This document shows, in pieces, positions 7,455 through 16,021 of a stretch of 64,000 bases of DNA. Made by a program: the position numbers and the translations under genes. Where the stretch lies: positions 1 to 64,000 of the forward strand of contig NZ_BATI01000017.1 in the NCBI RefSeq assembly GCF_000467105.1. The letters are read 5' to 3'. The DNA is from Aquipseudomonas alcaligenes NBRC 14159. Its GTDB lineage: Bacteria > Pseudomonadota > Gammaproteobacteria > Pseudomonadales > Pseudomonadaceae. Position 1 is the stretch's first letter. Every line of letters starts with the position of its first letter. Under the pieces are notes generated by a model that was given only the letters and a program-made list of their open reading frames with translations, had not been told where the DNA came from and made no database searches.

Positions 7455-8066
7455 TCAGTAAGCCCCCAACTCCGCCGCCGGCTGGCCGAAGGCGTGGCTG
7501 GCGGCGGCGTTGGCCTGGTCCTTGAGCAGGCGCCGGCCGGCGATCAGGCGCACCCACCAGGGCACCTGCCTGACCCGCCCGCCACCCAGGCGCGCCAGCA
7601 CGTAAGCCATGGCGCACTTCTCGAACAGCTCGGCATTGAACAGCATGCGGTTGCGCGTGACACCGAGGGCCAGCAGGTGGCCGTCGACCAGCCCGGCATT
7701 GCCGCCAGCGGCCAGTAGCGCCGGCAGCTGCTGCGCCGTGGCCGGTGCCCAGGAGCGGCCGATATGCCGCGCCTGTTCGTCGAATACCGCCGGCATCGCC
7801 TCGCCCAGCTCGCCCAGTTGCAGGCTCCAGCGCGAGCTCAGGGTGGCCACGGCGCCGACGTCGCCGCGCAGGCGATAGACCTCGGCATGCAGGCGGCTCA
7901 GGTTGTCGGTGGGGCGCTCCAGCGCAACCTGTTGGACCTCGCCACCCTGTTGCAGCAGGAGCATCAGCCCGCTGCCCGGTTGCAGCAGGGACAGGCTGTC
8001 GCCGCTTTGCTGGAAGAAGCCCTTGGTGGTCAGCCGCGCGGCGGCCTGCAGCAGTTCCTCATGCAT
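7455..8066 (-). CDS. Degenerate class II aldolase-like protein (no metal site)
   Basis: 203 residues starting MHEELLQAAARLTTKGFF; ATG at 8066 lies just inside the upstream aminotransferase's stop region, so the genes are coupled. The pattern follows class II (fuculose-phosphate) aldolases: an HAE-YRLRGDVGAV helix-strand segment and a later GGNAGLVDG loop. However, the catalytic Glu aligns with Leu56, the His-x-His zinc pair reads Thr-Leu-Ser (75-77), and the third zinc His (NHG) is Ala124. It is probably catalytically dead, perhaps a structural or regulatory partner of the intact aldolase encoded two genes upstream. Alignment was done by eye; an unrelated function is possible. Confidence 0.6.
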   Translation of the reverse strand: MHEELLQAAARLTTKGFFQQSGDSLSLLQPGSGLMLLLQQGGEVQQVALERPTDNLSRLHAEVYRLRGDVGAVATLSSRWSLQLGELGEAMPAVFDEQARHIGRSWAPATAQQLPALLAAGGNAGLVDGHLLALGVTRNRMLFNAELFEKCAMAYVLARLGGGRVRQVPWWVRLIAGRRLLKDQANAAASHAFGQPAAELGAY

Positions 8067-8068
8067 GG

Positions 8069-9532
8069 TCAGACCAGCCCGAATACATCGTCGAAGCGGT
8101 TCAGCGCTTCGTCGATGATCTCGTCCGTGTCGGCGGCGCTGGTGTACAGGCGGCTGCCGGCGAGGGTGACCAGGCCGTGGGCCATGTAGGCCGCGCCCAT
8201 CTCTTCCATCATGTGCTTGCGCGGGTTGACCTCGCGCAGCAGCTGGATCGGATTGCGCACGTTGAGCAGCAGCACGCCGGAGGTCTGCAGGTGCACCACC
8301 GAGCCCTGGTTGTAGACCACGTAGGGCAGGCCGCGGCGTTCGATGATTGCGGCCAGACCGGCGGTCAGGCGGTCGCCGGCACGGCCGGCCACGGCGGCGG
8401 CGTTGCGCTTCTCCATCTCGATCAGGCTGTAGTAGCCGGCCACGCAGGACAGCGGGTTGGCGGTCAGGGTGCCGCCGACGAAGGCGCGCTTGGTCTGCTT
8501 GCCGCCGATGCCGCCGGCCAGCAGCATCATCACCTCGCGGCGGCCGCCGATGCCGCCGGCCATCGGGTAGCCGCCGGTCAGGCACTTGCCGAAGATGGTC
8601 AGGTCCGGCTTCACCTTGAAGTAGCCCTGGGCGCCGCTCAGGCCGACGCGGAAGCCGCTGACCACTTCGTCGAAGATCAGCAGCGCGCCGAACTCGTCGC
8701 ACAGCTTGCGCAGGTTGGCGTTGAACTCCTTGTGCGCTGGGCGGGTGCCGCTTTCCGGGCCGAGCGGTTCGACGATGATCGCTGCGGTGCCGCCGCGCAG
8801 GCGGTTGAGCTGCAGGCGCCGGCGAATGGCGGCCAGATCATTGGGGAAGCTTTCCTGGGTGTGGCTGGTGGCGCCGCGCGGGATACCGATGGCCTCGCGC
8901 CGGCCGGTGCCGGGGATGCGCATGCCATACACCAGTTGGTCGCTCCAGCCGTGGTAGGCGCCGCCGATCTTGATCACCCACTTCTTGCCGGTATAGGCGC
9001 GGGCCAGGCGGATGGCGCCCATCACCGACTCGGTGCCGGAGGCGAGCATGCGGAACATCTCCACCGAGGGCACATGCCGGCACACCAGTTCGGCCAGCTT
9101 GTACTCGTACTCGTGCAGCAGGCCGGTGACCGGACCGCACTCGCGCAGGGTTTCGATGACCTTCTCCTGCACCACCGGGTCGTTGCTGCCGAGCAGGGTC
9201 GGCCCGCCGGCCTGGAGGAAGTCGATGTAGCGGTTGCCGTCGACGTCCTCCAGGTGCGCGCCCCGGGCGCTCTTCATCGCCAGGGGGAACGGGTAGTTGA
9301 ACGCCAGGTTGTGCTGGATGCCGCCGGGGATCACGGTCGCGGCCTGTTCGGCCAGGCGTTTGGAGCCCTGGCACTGCTGCTCGAAGTAACCGTGCACCTG
9401 GTCCATGTGCTCGCGGCGGATCGGTCGGATCGGCTGCCTGATCAGCGCCTTGAGGCGCGCGTCGATGCTGTCGGTATCCGGCCAGTGGGAAATGCCGGAG
9501 GTTTGCGGGTCAGGCTGGGTGGAGGCGTTCAT
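8069..9532 (-). CDS. Class III PLP aminotransferase, glutamate-1-semialdehyde aminomutase-like
   Basis: 487 residues of fold-type I class III aminotransferase. Visible motifs are VIPGGIQHN, GTES (PLP phosphate), GGAYHGW, LIFDEVVSGFR (PLP Asp) and the Schiff-base lysine in FGKCLTGGYPMAG. The closest pattern is glutamate-1-semialdehyde 2,1-aminomutase (HemL), but the ~65-residue N-terminal extension and the operon context argue against a haem role. It would transfer an amino group to or from a terminal or ketone carbon. It sits between two class II aldolase-type genes downstream of a FGGY kinase, so its substrate probably belongs to the same pathway. Confidence 0.8.
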   Translation of the reverse strand: MNASTQPDPQTSGISHWPDTDSIDARLKALIRQPIRPIRREHMDQVHGYFEQQCQGSKRLAEQAATVIPGGIQHNLAFNYPFPLAMKSARGAHLEDVDGNRYIDFLQAGGPTLLGSNDPVVQEKVIETLRECGPVTGLLHEYEYKLAELVCRHVPSVEMFRMLASGTESVMGAIRLARAYTGKKWVIKIGGAYHGWSDQLVYGMRIPGTGRREAIGIPRGATSHTQESFPNDLAAIRRRLQLNRLRGGTAAIIVEPLGPESGTRPAHKEFNANLRKLCDEFGALLIFDEVVSGFRVGLSGAQGYFKVKPDLTIFGKCLTGGYPMAGGIGGRREVMMLLAGGIGGKQTKRAFVGGTLTANPLSCVAGYYSLIEMEKRNAAAVAGRAGDRLTAGLAAIIERRGLPYVVYNQGSVVHLQTSGVLLLNVRNPIQLLREVNPRKHMMEEMGAAYMAHGLVTLAGSRLYTSAADTDEIIDEALNRFDDVFGLV

Positions 9533-9559
9533 GGCGGGTGCTCTTCTAGTAATTAGGTT

Positions 9560-10189
9560 CTAGGAATTCAGGGCGGCCAGCGCATGCCGGAACGCGCGAT
9601 TTTCGGGTTGCGTGGCCAGGGCGCGCTGGAACCAGGCGATGGCTTCCTGCTCCAGCAGCTGCACCACGCGGCAGGCGTCTTCCAGGGTGGCGCCGAGGCA
9701 CACGGCGCCGTGGTTGCGCATCAGGTAGGCATTCAGGTCGCGGCGCACGCGCTTGCCGACATTGCTGGCCAGCCAGCCGGTGCCGGAGGGGGCGTAGGCG
9801 CACACCGGTACGTCGCCGCCGATCCGCTCGCGCGCCTCGGCATCGCTGATCGGCAAGGGCCGGTCGAGCAGGGTGAAGGCGCTGGCCACCGGCTGGTGGG
9901 TGTGCACGCTGGCCCGGCAGTCCGGGCGGGCCTTGAACATGCGCGCATGCAGGCCGCTTTCCACCGAGGGCTTGCCGTGCCCCGAGAGCTGCTTGAGGTC
10001 GGCCAGGCGCAGTACGCAGATATCGTCCGCCGTCATCGCGTAGTAGTCGCTGGCCGAGGGCGTGACGGCGATGCGCTCGGCGTCGATGCGCAGCGCCAGG
10101 TTGCCGCCGACCCCGGCCAGGTAGCCCTGGTCGGCCAGCTGCACGGCGGTGCGCACCACGGCCTCGCGGGCTTCTCGTTCGATACTCAT
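9560..10189 (-). CDS. Class II aldolase (L-fuculose-1-phosphate aldolase type)
   Basis: 209 residues with the full catalytic set of class II aldolase/epimerase proteins: Glu77 in PSVESGLH, His96 and His98 in VHTHQP, and His160 in NHGAV. These match Glu73, His92, His94 and His155 of E. coli FucA, so a zinc-dependent retro-aldol enzyme is expected. FucA-type enzymes split a ketose 1-phosphate into dihydroxyacetone phosphate and an aldehyde; the related AraD is an epimerase. The start codon overlaps the kinase stop (ATGA), so a phosphorylated product of the kinase is the likely substrate. Cytoplasmic. Confidence 0.85.
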   Translation of the reverse strand: MSIEREAREAVVRTAVQLADQGYLAGVGGNLALRIDAERIAVTPSASDYYAMTADDICVLRLADLKQLSGHGKPSVESGLHARMFKARPDCRASVHTHQPVASAFTLLDRPLPISDAEARERIGGDVPVCAYAPSGTGWLASNVGKRVRRDLNAYLMRNHGAVCLGATLEDACRVVQLLEQEAIAWFQRALATQPENRAFRHALAALNS

Positions 10190-11766
10190 GCCCGGGCTCC
10201 GTGGAGTTTGGCGTAGAAGGGCGCCAGCGCCTTGTGCGCGGCGCGGAAGGTGGCGTAGCTGTCGGCGTAGCGCTGGCGGTTGCCGCTGCTCGGCTCGAAG
10301 CTGCGACGCAGGGCGACCCGCGCCGGGATGTCACTGAACCGCATGGCGCCGATGCCGACGCCGGCCAGGAAAGCCGCGCCGCGGGCGTTGGCCTGGATCG
10401 GCTGGTGCGGCTGGTGCACCGTGATGCCGAGGATGTCGGCGAAGATCTGGCTCCACACATCGGACTGGCCACCGCCGCCGACCAGGGTGATTTCCCGCGC
10501 AGGCGCGCCGAGGAAGCCCTCGACCGCTTCCATCATCCAGCGCGTGTTGAGCGCCACGCCTTCGAGGAAGGCACGCACCATGTCTTCGCGCGCATGTTCC
10601 AGGCTCAGGTTGAGCAGGCCGGCGCGCAGGTTGGCGTCGTCCACCGGGCTGCGCTCGCCCATCAGCCAGGGCAGGTAGAGCAGACCGCGCGCGCCGGCCG
10701 GCACGCCGGCGGCGATCTCGTCGAGGATGCGATAGACGTCCGGGCGCGCTTCGTCCTGCAGCAGGGCGTCCCTGGCGTAGAGAATGCGGTCGCGCAGGAA
10801 GCTCAGGTTGGCGCCGGCGGCGGACTGCATGACCATCATCAGGTAGCGGTCGGGCAGGGCGCAGGGCACCGCGGCGATCTGTTTGAACACATCGGTCTTC
10901 TTCCGCGCCACATGGCCGCCGATCCACGACGAGGTGCCGACGTACAGGTGCAGGGCGTTGTCCGCCACCGCGCCGGAACCGAGGGCGGCGGCGCTGTTGT
11001 CCACCGCGCCGGCGACCACCGGGATGCCCGCTGGCAGGCCGAGCTGCTCGGCCACGGCCGGGCGCAGCGGGCCGAGCACCTCGCTGCAGCGCACCAGTTC
11101 CGGCAGCTGTTCGCGGTCGAGACCGGCCAGGCGTAGCAGGCCGTCGTCGTAGCGGATATGGGCCGGGTCGCGGTTGTCGGTGACCCAGGTGGTCAGCGCC
11201 GAATCGACAGTGGCGACCGTGCGCCCGGTCAGGCGCAGGTTCATGAAGTCGAGCACGTTGAGGAACTTGGCCGTGCGTGCGTACAGCTCCGGCATGGCCT
11301 CGCGGATAAAGGCGATATGGCCGAACGGGTCCTTGCCGGACAGTGCCGGCGCACCGCCGGTCAGGCGCAACCAGCGCCACAGTTTCAGCGGGTCATAGCC
11401 GGCCACCCGGGGCAGGCGCCCGCCGACCTGGCGCTGTACCGCAGCCTGGCCGCGCATGTCCATGTACAGCAGGGCGCGGGCCAGCGGGTTGCCGTCGCGG
11501 TCGACCGGCAGGGTGCCTTCGCCCTGGCACGAGCAGGCGATGGCCAGCAGTTTCTGCCGGGCCTGCGGCTGGCTGTGCAGCACCTCGCCGGCGCTGGCGA
11601 GAAAGGCCTGCCACCAGTCCTCCGGGCATTGCTCGACGCCGGCACCGGGCAGCACATGGCTGCTCACCGGGCGGAAGGCGAAGGCCAGCACGCGGCCGTC
11701 CAGGCCGACCAGCGCGGTCTTGCAGCCGGAGCTGCCGAGGTCCACGGCCAGTACCAGTTCACTCAC
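10186..11766 (-). CDS. FGGY-family carbohydrate/polyol kinase
   Basis: 526 residues with the actin-like kinase fold of the FGGY family: phosphate-1 motif AVDLGSSGCKTAL at the N-terminus, acceptor-binding Glu/Trp region (GVEQCPEDWW), and the adenosine-side motif TLVGGGGQSDVWSQI in the C-terminal half. FGGY kinases phosphorylate a primary hydroxyl of sugars or polyols (xylulose, fuculose, glycerol). First gene of a four-gene operon (kinase, aldolase, aminotransferase, degenerate aldolase), divergent from a TetR-type regulator. Kinase plus FucA-type aldolase is the layout of deoxysugar catabolism, but no sugar transporter or isomerase is nearby. Confidence 0.85.
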   Translation of the reverse strand: MSELVLAVDLGSSGCKTALVGLDGRVLAFAFRPVSSHVLPGAGVEQCPEDWWQAFLASAGEVLHSQPQARQKLLAIACSCQGEGTLPVDRDGNPLARALLYMDMRGQAAVQRQVGGRLPRVAGYDPLKLWRWLRLTGGAPALSGKDPFGHIAFIREAMPELYARTAKFLNVLDFMNLRLTGRTVATVDSALTTWVTDNRDPAHIRYDDGLLRLAGLDREQLPELVRCSEVLGPLRPAVAEQLGLPAGIPVVAGAVDNSAAALGSGAVADNALHLYVGTSSWIGGHVARKKTDVFKQIAAVPCALPDRYLMMVMQSAAGANLSFLRDRILYARDALLQDEARPDVYRILDEIAAGVPAGARGLLYLPWLMGERSPVDDANLRAGLLNLSLEHAREDMVRAFLEGVALNTRWMMEAVEGFLGAPAREITLVGGGGQSDVWSQIFADILGITVHQPHQPIQANARGAAFLAGVGIGAMRFSDIPARVALRRSFEPSSGNRQRYADSYATFRAAHKALAPFYAKLHGARA

Positions 11767-11825
11767 GATTTGCGCCCCATTTGCATTCGCCTCTTCCCAT
11801 CGTTCGCGAGTCGCGCTAAAACATA

Positions 11826-11853
11826 AGCATTGCTCATCTTTTTCGAGAATGCT
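11826..11853. promoter_or_regulatory. Inverted repeat AGCATT-N16-AATGCT, candidate TetR operator
   Basis: Arms AGCATT (11826-11831) and AATGCT (11848-11853), extended imperfectly by CTC/GAG, lie directly before the TetR start and 60 bp upstream of the divergent kinase start. Autoregulating TetR proteins commonly bind such sites between divergent genes. The short palindrome AGCATTGCT is nested in the left arm. Confidence 0.45.
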
Positions 11854-12522
11854 GTGGCCACCAAAAATTTGTCAAGCACCCCGGCGAAGCCTCGTGCCCC
11901 TCGTGCGCCCAAGCAGGAGCGCAGCCAGGTGCGCTTCGAAGCCATCCTGCGCACCGGCCTGGAGCTGATCGCCGCGCACGGCTACGAGGCGGTATCGATG
12001 CGTGAAATCGCCCGCGAGGCAGGCATGCCTATCGCCTCGCTGTACCTGTATTTCCCGACCAAACTGGCGATCGTCCGGGAAGTCTGGCAGCGCTACACCA
12101 GCAGTGTGGGAGAACGCCTGCAGGCCGACCTGGCGCTGCTCGAGGGCGCGCCGGACAGCGCGGCGGCGGGGGCGATGATCGAGCGGTTGATCGACCTGAT
12201 GGTGGACATCCAGGTCAGCCACCCGGGGTTCGTCGAGGTGTGGGGCTGCGTGGCCGCCTCGCCGGAGCTGCGCGCGCTGAACAGCGCCGACACGCTGGCC
12301 ACCGCCGAACTGGTCGCCACGGCCATCCGCGCGGCCCGTCCGCAGGCGGATGCCGAGCAGGTGCGCGGCCTGGCGCTGCTGCTGTGCGAAGCGGGCAGTT
12401 CGGTGACCAAGCTGGCGCTGTCGCTGCCCGAGCCGGAGCGCTCGCGCACGCTGGCGCAACTGAAAAAGACCCTGCAGTTCGTCTACGCCAACAGCATCGA
12501 GGCCTTTGCCCGAGCGCTGTAG
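11854..12522 (+). CDS. TetR-family transcriptional regulator
   Basis: 222 residues from GTG 11854; a TTG 24 nt upstream would add eight residues, but GAG sits correctly before the GTG. After a basic, proline/alanine-rich N-terminal tail, a TetR helix-turn-helix spans about residues 30-75 (GYEAVSMREIAREAGMPIAS, then LYLYFPTKLAIVREVW). The ligand-binding C-terminal domain is unassigned. It is divergent from the kinase-aldolase-aminotransferase operon and upstream of the DUF1302/DUF1329 genes. It probably represses one or both in response to a pathway metabolite. Confidence 0.85.
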   Translation: MATKNLSSTPAKPRAPRAPKQERSQVRFEAILRTGLELIAAHGYEAVSMREIAREAGMPIASLYLYFPTKLAIVREVWQRYTSSVGERLQADLALLEGAPDSAAAGAMIERLIDLMVDIQVSHPGFVEVWGCVAASPELRALNSADTLATAELVATAIRAARPQADAEQVRGLALLLCEAGSSVTKLALSLPEPERSRTLAQLKKTLQFVYANSIEAFARAL

Positions 12523-12641
12523 CGGCGCCTGTGTACAAATGTTTCAAGGGCCCTTTCGACACCGTTTTTTGTCCGGTTCGGCCCCATGGAGGTTTTCGCA
12601 AGTCGGCTAGTTTCGCTTCACAACCGCTAGGGGACAGCAGC

Positions 12642-14423
12642 ATGTCGCATAACAAGAGCAAGATAGCGCTGGCAGTCGGGATAGGAATCTGGGGGATGCA
12701 GGCCCAGGCTTTCGAGATCGATACCGGGCCCAATGTCACCACCTCGCTGGAGAGCGTCGCCGAGTTCACCTCGGTGTATCGCACCTCCTCGCCCGAGCGC
12801 ATCGAGCGCGGCGGGCAGAACATCTTTGCCAACAACAACGATGGCAGCGAGTACTACGACACCGGTTTCGTCTCCAACGAGTTCAAGCTGACTTCCGAGC
12901 TGCATGTGCGCACCGAGCAGGATGGCCTGTTCGTGCGCGGCACCGCCTGGTACGACACCCAGATCATGGACAACGATCCCAGCGGGGATCGCTTCGCCAC
13001 CCACAACACCGACAGCGACGAGCGCTACCCCTCGGACCTGCGCAACCGCGCCGGCCATCGCGCGCGCCTGCTCGATGCCTACCTCTACACCAACCGCTAT
13101 GCCGGCGAGATGCCCTACAGCCTGCGTTTTGGCCGCCAGGTGATCAACTGGGGCGAGGGCATCTACTACGCCGACGGCATCAACGTGATCAACCCGGTGG
13201 ACATCGGCCGCGTGGTGTTGCCCAACGCCAGCCTGAAGGACGCGCTGCTGCCGACCAACATGATCTCCGGTCAGCTCGGCCTGACCGATGCCTTCAACAT
13301 CGAGGCCTTCTACGGCCTGGAGTGGAAAGGCCACGAGCTGATTCCCACCGGCGCCTTCCTCAACAACCAGGACTACTTTGGCAAGGGCAGCAACGGCGTG
13401 CTGGTGGACCTGCGCAGCGAGCTGGGCGACCTGGCCGAGCTGGTGCCGGGGCTCAATGGCGAGAACGGCATCGTCGCCGGTGCGCGCTACGGCCGCGAGC
13501 ATGACGCCCGCGATGACGGCCAGTTCGGCGTGGCCATGCGCTACCTGGCGGAGGACTGGAACAACACCGAGTTCAGCCTCTATTACCTCAACTACCACAG
13601 CAAGGTGCCCTTCCTGCGCATCCAGAAGGGCCGCTCCTTCGCCTGCAGCACCGGCCAGGCCGGGCAGTTCAGCGGGCTCTGCGGCTTCGGGCTCGACTCC
13701 ACGGTCGATGGCCTGGCCCTGCTCGACAGTACCTACTACGACTTCGTCTACCCCGAGGACATCCGCCTGTTCGGCCTCAGCGTGTCCGGCACCGTGGGCG
13801 ACACCAGCCTGGCCGGCGAGCTGACCTACCGGCCCAATGCGCCGCTCGAGCCGTCGATGATCTATGAGCTGGAGACCCTGGCCGGCAGTGCCCTGGGTGG
13901 TGGAGGCGCCAGCGGCGGCAGCATCGACCTGGGTGAGTTCGGCGACGGCTCGGCCAACGACCCGCGGCGCAGCATCGACCTGTACAAGCGGGGCGAGCTG
14001 TATACCGGCTCGGTTTCGGCGATTCACAGCTTCGGCCCGGTGGTCGGTCTGGACGACCTCATCGTGCTGGGCGAGGCGGCCTTCAACCATGTGCCGGGCA
14101 GCCTGCTGGACTCGGTCAACTACGAGTACCTGGATTCCTTTGCCTGGGGCTACACGCTGAATGTCTCCGGCCTGATCCAGGACGTTAAGCCGAACTTCGA
14201 CCTGTTACCGGGCATCACCTTCCGCCAGGACGTCTCCGGCACCTCGCCCTCGCTCAACGAGAACTTCATCCAGGGGCGCAAGTCGGCCACCCTCGAACTG
14301 GGTGCCAAGTACGGCCAGAAGCTGGCCGGCAAGCTGGCCTACACCTCGTTCTGGGGCGCGCGCAAGGACAACGCGCTGATCGACCGCGACCACGTCGCCC
14401 TCAATGTCTCCTACTCCTTCTGA
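12642..14423 (+). CDS. DUF1302 family outer-membrane protein
   Basis: 593 residues with a signal peptide ending MQAQA-FEID, followed by a long region rich in alternating hydrophobic/polar beta segments and closing in NVSYSF, a typical outer-membrane barrel C-terminus. Motifs such as RFGRQVINWGEG and GINVINPVD mark the DUF1302 family, porin-like proteins that pair with DUF1329 proteins in clusters for hydrophobic compounds. The AGGGG ribosome site lies 9 nt before ATG 12642; the frame is open far upstream but without a convincing start. It is a candidate functional counterpart of SphA of the sphingosine regulon; that equivalence is a guess. Confidence 0.8.
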   Translation: MSHNKSKIALAVGIGIWGMQAQAFEIDTGPNVTTSLESVAEFTSVYRTSSPERIERGGQNIFANNNDGSEYYDTGFVSNEFKLTSELHVRTEQDGLFVRGTAWYDTQIMDNDPSGDRFATHNTDSDERYPSDLRNRAGHRARLLDAYLYTNRYAGEMPYSLRFGRQVINWGEGIYYADGINVINPVDIGRVVLPNASLKDALLPTNMISGQLGLTDAFNIEAFYGLEWKGHELIPTGAFLNNQDYFGKGSNGVLVDLRSELGDLAELVPGLNGENGIVAGARYGREHDARDDGQFGVAMRYLAEDWNNTEFSLYYLNYHSKVPFLRIQKGRSFACSTGQAGQFSGLCGFGLDSTVDGLALLDSTYYDFVYPEDIRLFGLSVSGTVGDTSLAGELTYRPNAPLEPSMIYELETLAGSALGGGGASGGSIDLGEFGDGSANDPRRSIDLYKRGELYTGSVSAIHSFGPVVGLDDLIVLGEAAFNHVPGSLLDSVNYEYLDSFAWGYTLNVSGLIQDVKPNFDLLPGITFRQDVSGTSPSLNENFIQGRKSATLELGAKYGQKLAGKLAYTSFWGARKDNALIDRDHVALNVSYSF

Positions 14424-14437
14424 TGGCAGGGATCACC

Positions 14438-15793
14438 ATGACTAGAACCGCGTTGAGCGCTGCGACCCTTCTGTTCGCCCTGCTGCCCCTGGCTGCCCAG
14501 GCCAAGGTCAGTGCCGAGCAGGCGGCCCAGCTGGACGGCCCCCTCACGCCCTTCGGTGCCGAGCGCCAGGGCGACCCCGCCAAGGGCATCCCCGACTGGA
14601 CAGGTGGCCTGACCCAGGCACCGGCCGGCTACGGCGGGCCGGGCAGCTTCCATGTCGACCCCTTTGCCGGCGAGCAGCCGCTGCGGGTGATCGATGCGCA
14701 GAACCTGGCGGCCGACGAGGCCAACCTCAGCCACGGGGTCAAGGCGCTGTTCAAGGCCTATCCGCAGACCTTCAAGGTGCCGGTCTACCCCAGCCACCGC
14801 AGCTTTGCCGCGCCGCAGGAGATCTACGCCAACACCCGGCGCAACGCCGAGCAGGCTACCCTGGCCGATGGTGGCAATGGTCTGCAGGGCGCCTATGCCG
14901 GCATTCCCTTCCCGATTCCGGCGGACGGTCGCGAGGCCATCTGGAACCACATCGCCCGCTGGCAGGGGCGCTACATCGACGAAGTGGCCATCACCGCCCA
15001 GGTCACCGCCAGCGGCAGCTACTCGATCCTGCGCGAACGCATCCAGCTGCTGTCCAACTACTACAACCCGCAGAAGGACGCCGGCAGCCTGGACAACCAG
15101 CTGTACGCCTATGCCAGCGAGCTGTTGCCGCCGTCGCGTGATGTCGGCCGCGCGCTGCTGGTGCACGAGCCCATCGACCAGGTGGCCGAGCCGCGTTCGG
15201 CGTGGATCTACAACCCCGGCCAGCGCCGCGTGCGCCGTGCGCCGACCCTGGCCTACGACACGCCGATCGACGGCATCTACGCCGACGACACCGACATGTA
15301 CAACGGCGCCACCGACCGCTACGACTGGAAGCTGGTCGGCAAGCAGGCGCTGCTGGTGCCCTACCACAACTATGCGATGGAGCAGCCGGGGCGCAAGCTG
15401 GAGGAGCTGATCAAGCCAGGCCACCTCAACCCCGACCTGACCCGCTGGGAAATGCACCGCGTCTGGGTAGTCGAGGCCACCCTGCGTCCGGGCCAGCGCC
15501 ATGTGCATGCCAAGCGCCGCTTCTACCTGGACGAGGACAGCTGGTACGCCCTGATGGTGGAAAATTACGATGCGCGTGGCGAGCTGTGGCACGTCAACCT
15601 GGCTTTCAGCAAGAACGCCTACGAGGTGCCGACCATCGCGCCGGTCAACCTGGTGTTCCACGACCTGATCGCCCGCAGCTATTCGGCCCTGGGCCTGCGC
15701 AACAACGAGAAGGCGCCGCGCCAGTTCCTCCTGGCAGCCCCGCCGGAGAGCTACTTCACTCCGGCCAGCCTGCGCCGCAAAGGCACGCAGTAA
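14438..15793 (+). CDS. DUF1329 family exported protein
   Basis: 451 residues starting MTRTALSAATLLFALLPLAAQA, a clear signal peptide cut after AQA. I chose ATG 14438 over 14423 because the earlier one overlaps the preceding stop and would spoil the signal. The DUF1329 body contains PAGYGGPGS, TPYDTPIDGIYADDTDMYNG-like turns and RWEMHRVWVVEATLRPG. The family is thought to have a LolA/LolB-like lipid-binding fold, consistent with carrying a hydrophobic compound across the periplasm to or from the DUF1302 barrel encoded immediately upstream. It ends with PPESYFTPASLRRKGTQ. Confidence 0.8.
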   Translation: MTRTALSAATLLFALLPLAAQAKVSAEQAAQLDGPLTPFGAERQGDPAKGIPDWTGGLTQAPAGYGGPGSFHVDPFAGEQPLRVIDAQNLAADEANLSHGVKALFKAYPQTFKVPVYPSHRSFAAPQEIYANTRRNAEQATLADGGNGLQGAYAGIPFPIPADGREAIWNHIARWQGRYIDEVAITAQVTASGSYSILRERIQLLSNYYNPQKDAGSLDNQLYAYASELLPPSRDVGRALLVHEPIDQVAEPRSAWIYNPGQRRVRRAPTLAYDTPIDGIYADDTDMYNGATDRYDWKLVGKQALLVPYHNYAMEQPGRKLEELIKPGHLNPDLTRWEMHRVWVVEATLRPGQRHVHAKRRFYLDEDSWYALMVENYDARGELWHVNLAFSKNAYEVPTIAPVNLVFHDLIARSYSALGLRNNEKAPRQFLLAAPPESYFTPASLRRKGTQ

Positions 15794-15801
15794 CCGTTAC
15801 G

Positions 15802-15864
15802 CCCCTCTCCCGCTTGTGGGAGAGGGGCCTGCATCTTCCTGACCCTCTCGTTCACGGGAGAGGG
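15802..15864. repeat. CCCCTCTCCC hairpin repeat, copy 2 (double)
   Basis: Perfect 10-bp arms CCCCTCTCCC / GGGAGAGGGG with a 6-nt loop (15802-15827), then a second smaller palindrome CCCTCTC / GAGAGGG (15843-15864). Same element as 6032-6054 and 25857-25896. It separates the DUF1329 and ceramidase genes and may terminate or protect the upstream transcript. Confidence 0.75.
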
Positions 15865-16021
15865 AACCTGACGCTTTTCCACCTTGGGGGTTCGGGCATG
15901 CGGCCTCGCCGCAGGGCGAAGCATTGCCGTCGCAAACCGGGCCGACCGAGAAACCCAACGGCTGAGTTCAAGCCACCGATTGCAGTTCTTGCAAGAGCCT
16001 CCGGCTCGAGGTGCTGAAAAC

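Noticed and set aside
7455..8702. 415-residue protein covering the aldolase-like gene plus sequence upstream
   Set aside because: The upstream half is an out-of-frame shadow of the aminotransferase; the real start is ATG 8066.
8069..9532. Assignment as hemL
   Set aside because: The GSA-aminomutase-like sequence has a long N-terminal extension and sits in a kinase/aldolase operon, so a haem role is unlikely.
12240..12641. N-terminal extension of the DUF1302 protein
   Set aside because: The open frame overlaps the TetR gene and has no homologous pattern; the signal peptide starts at 12642.
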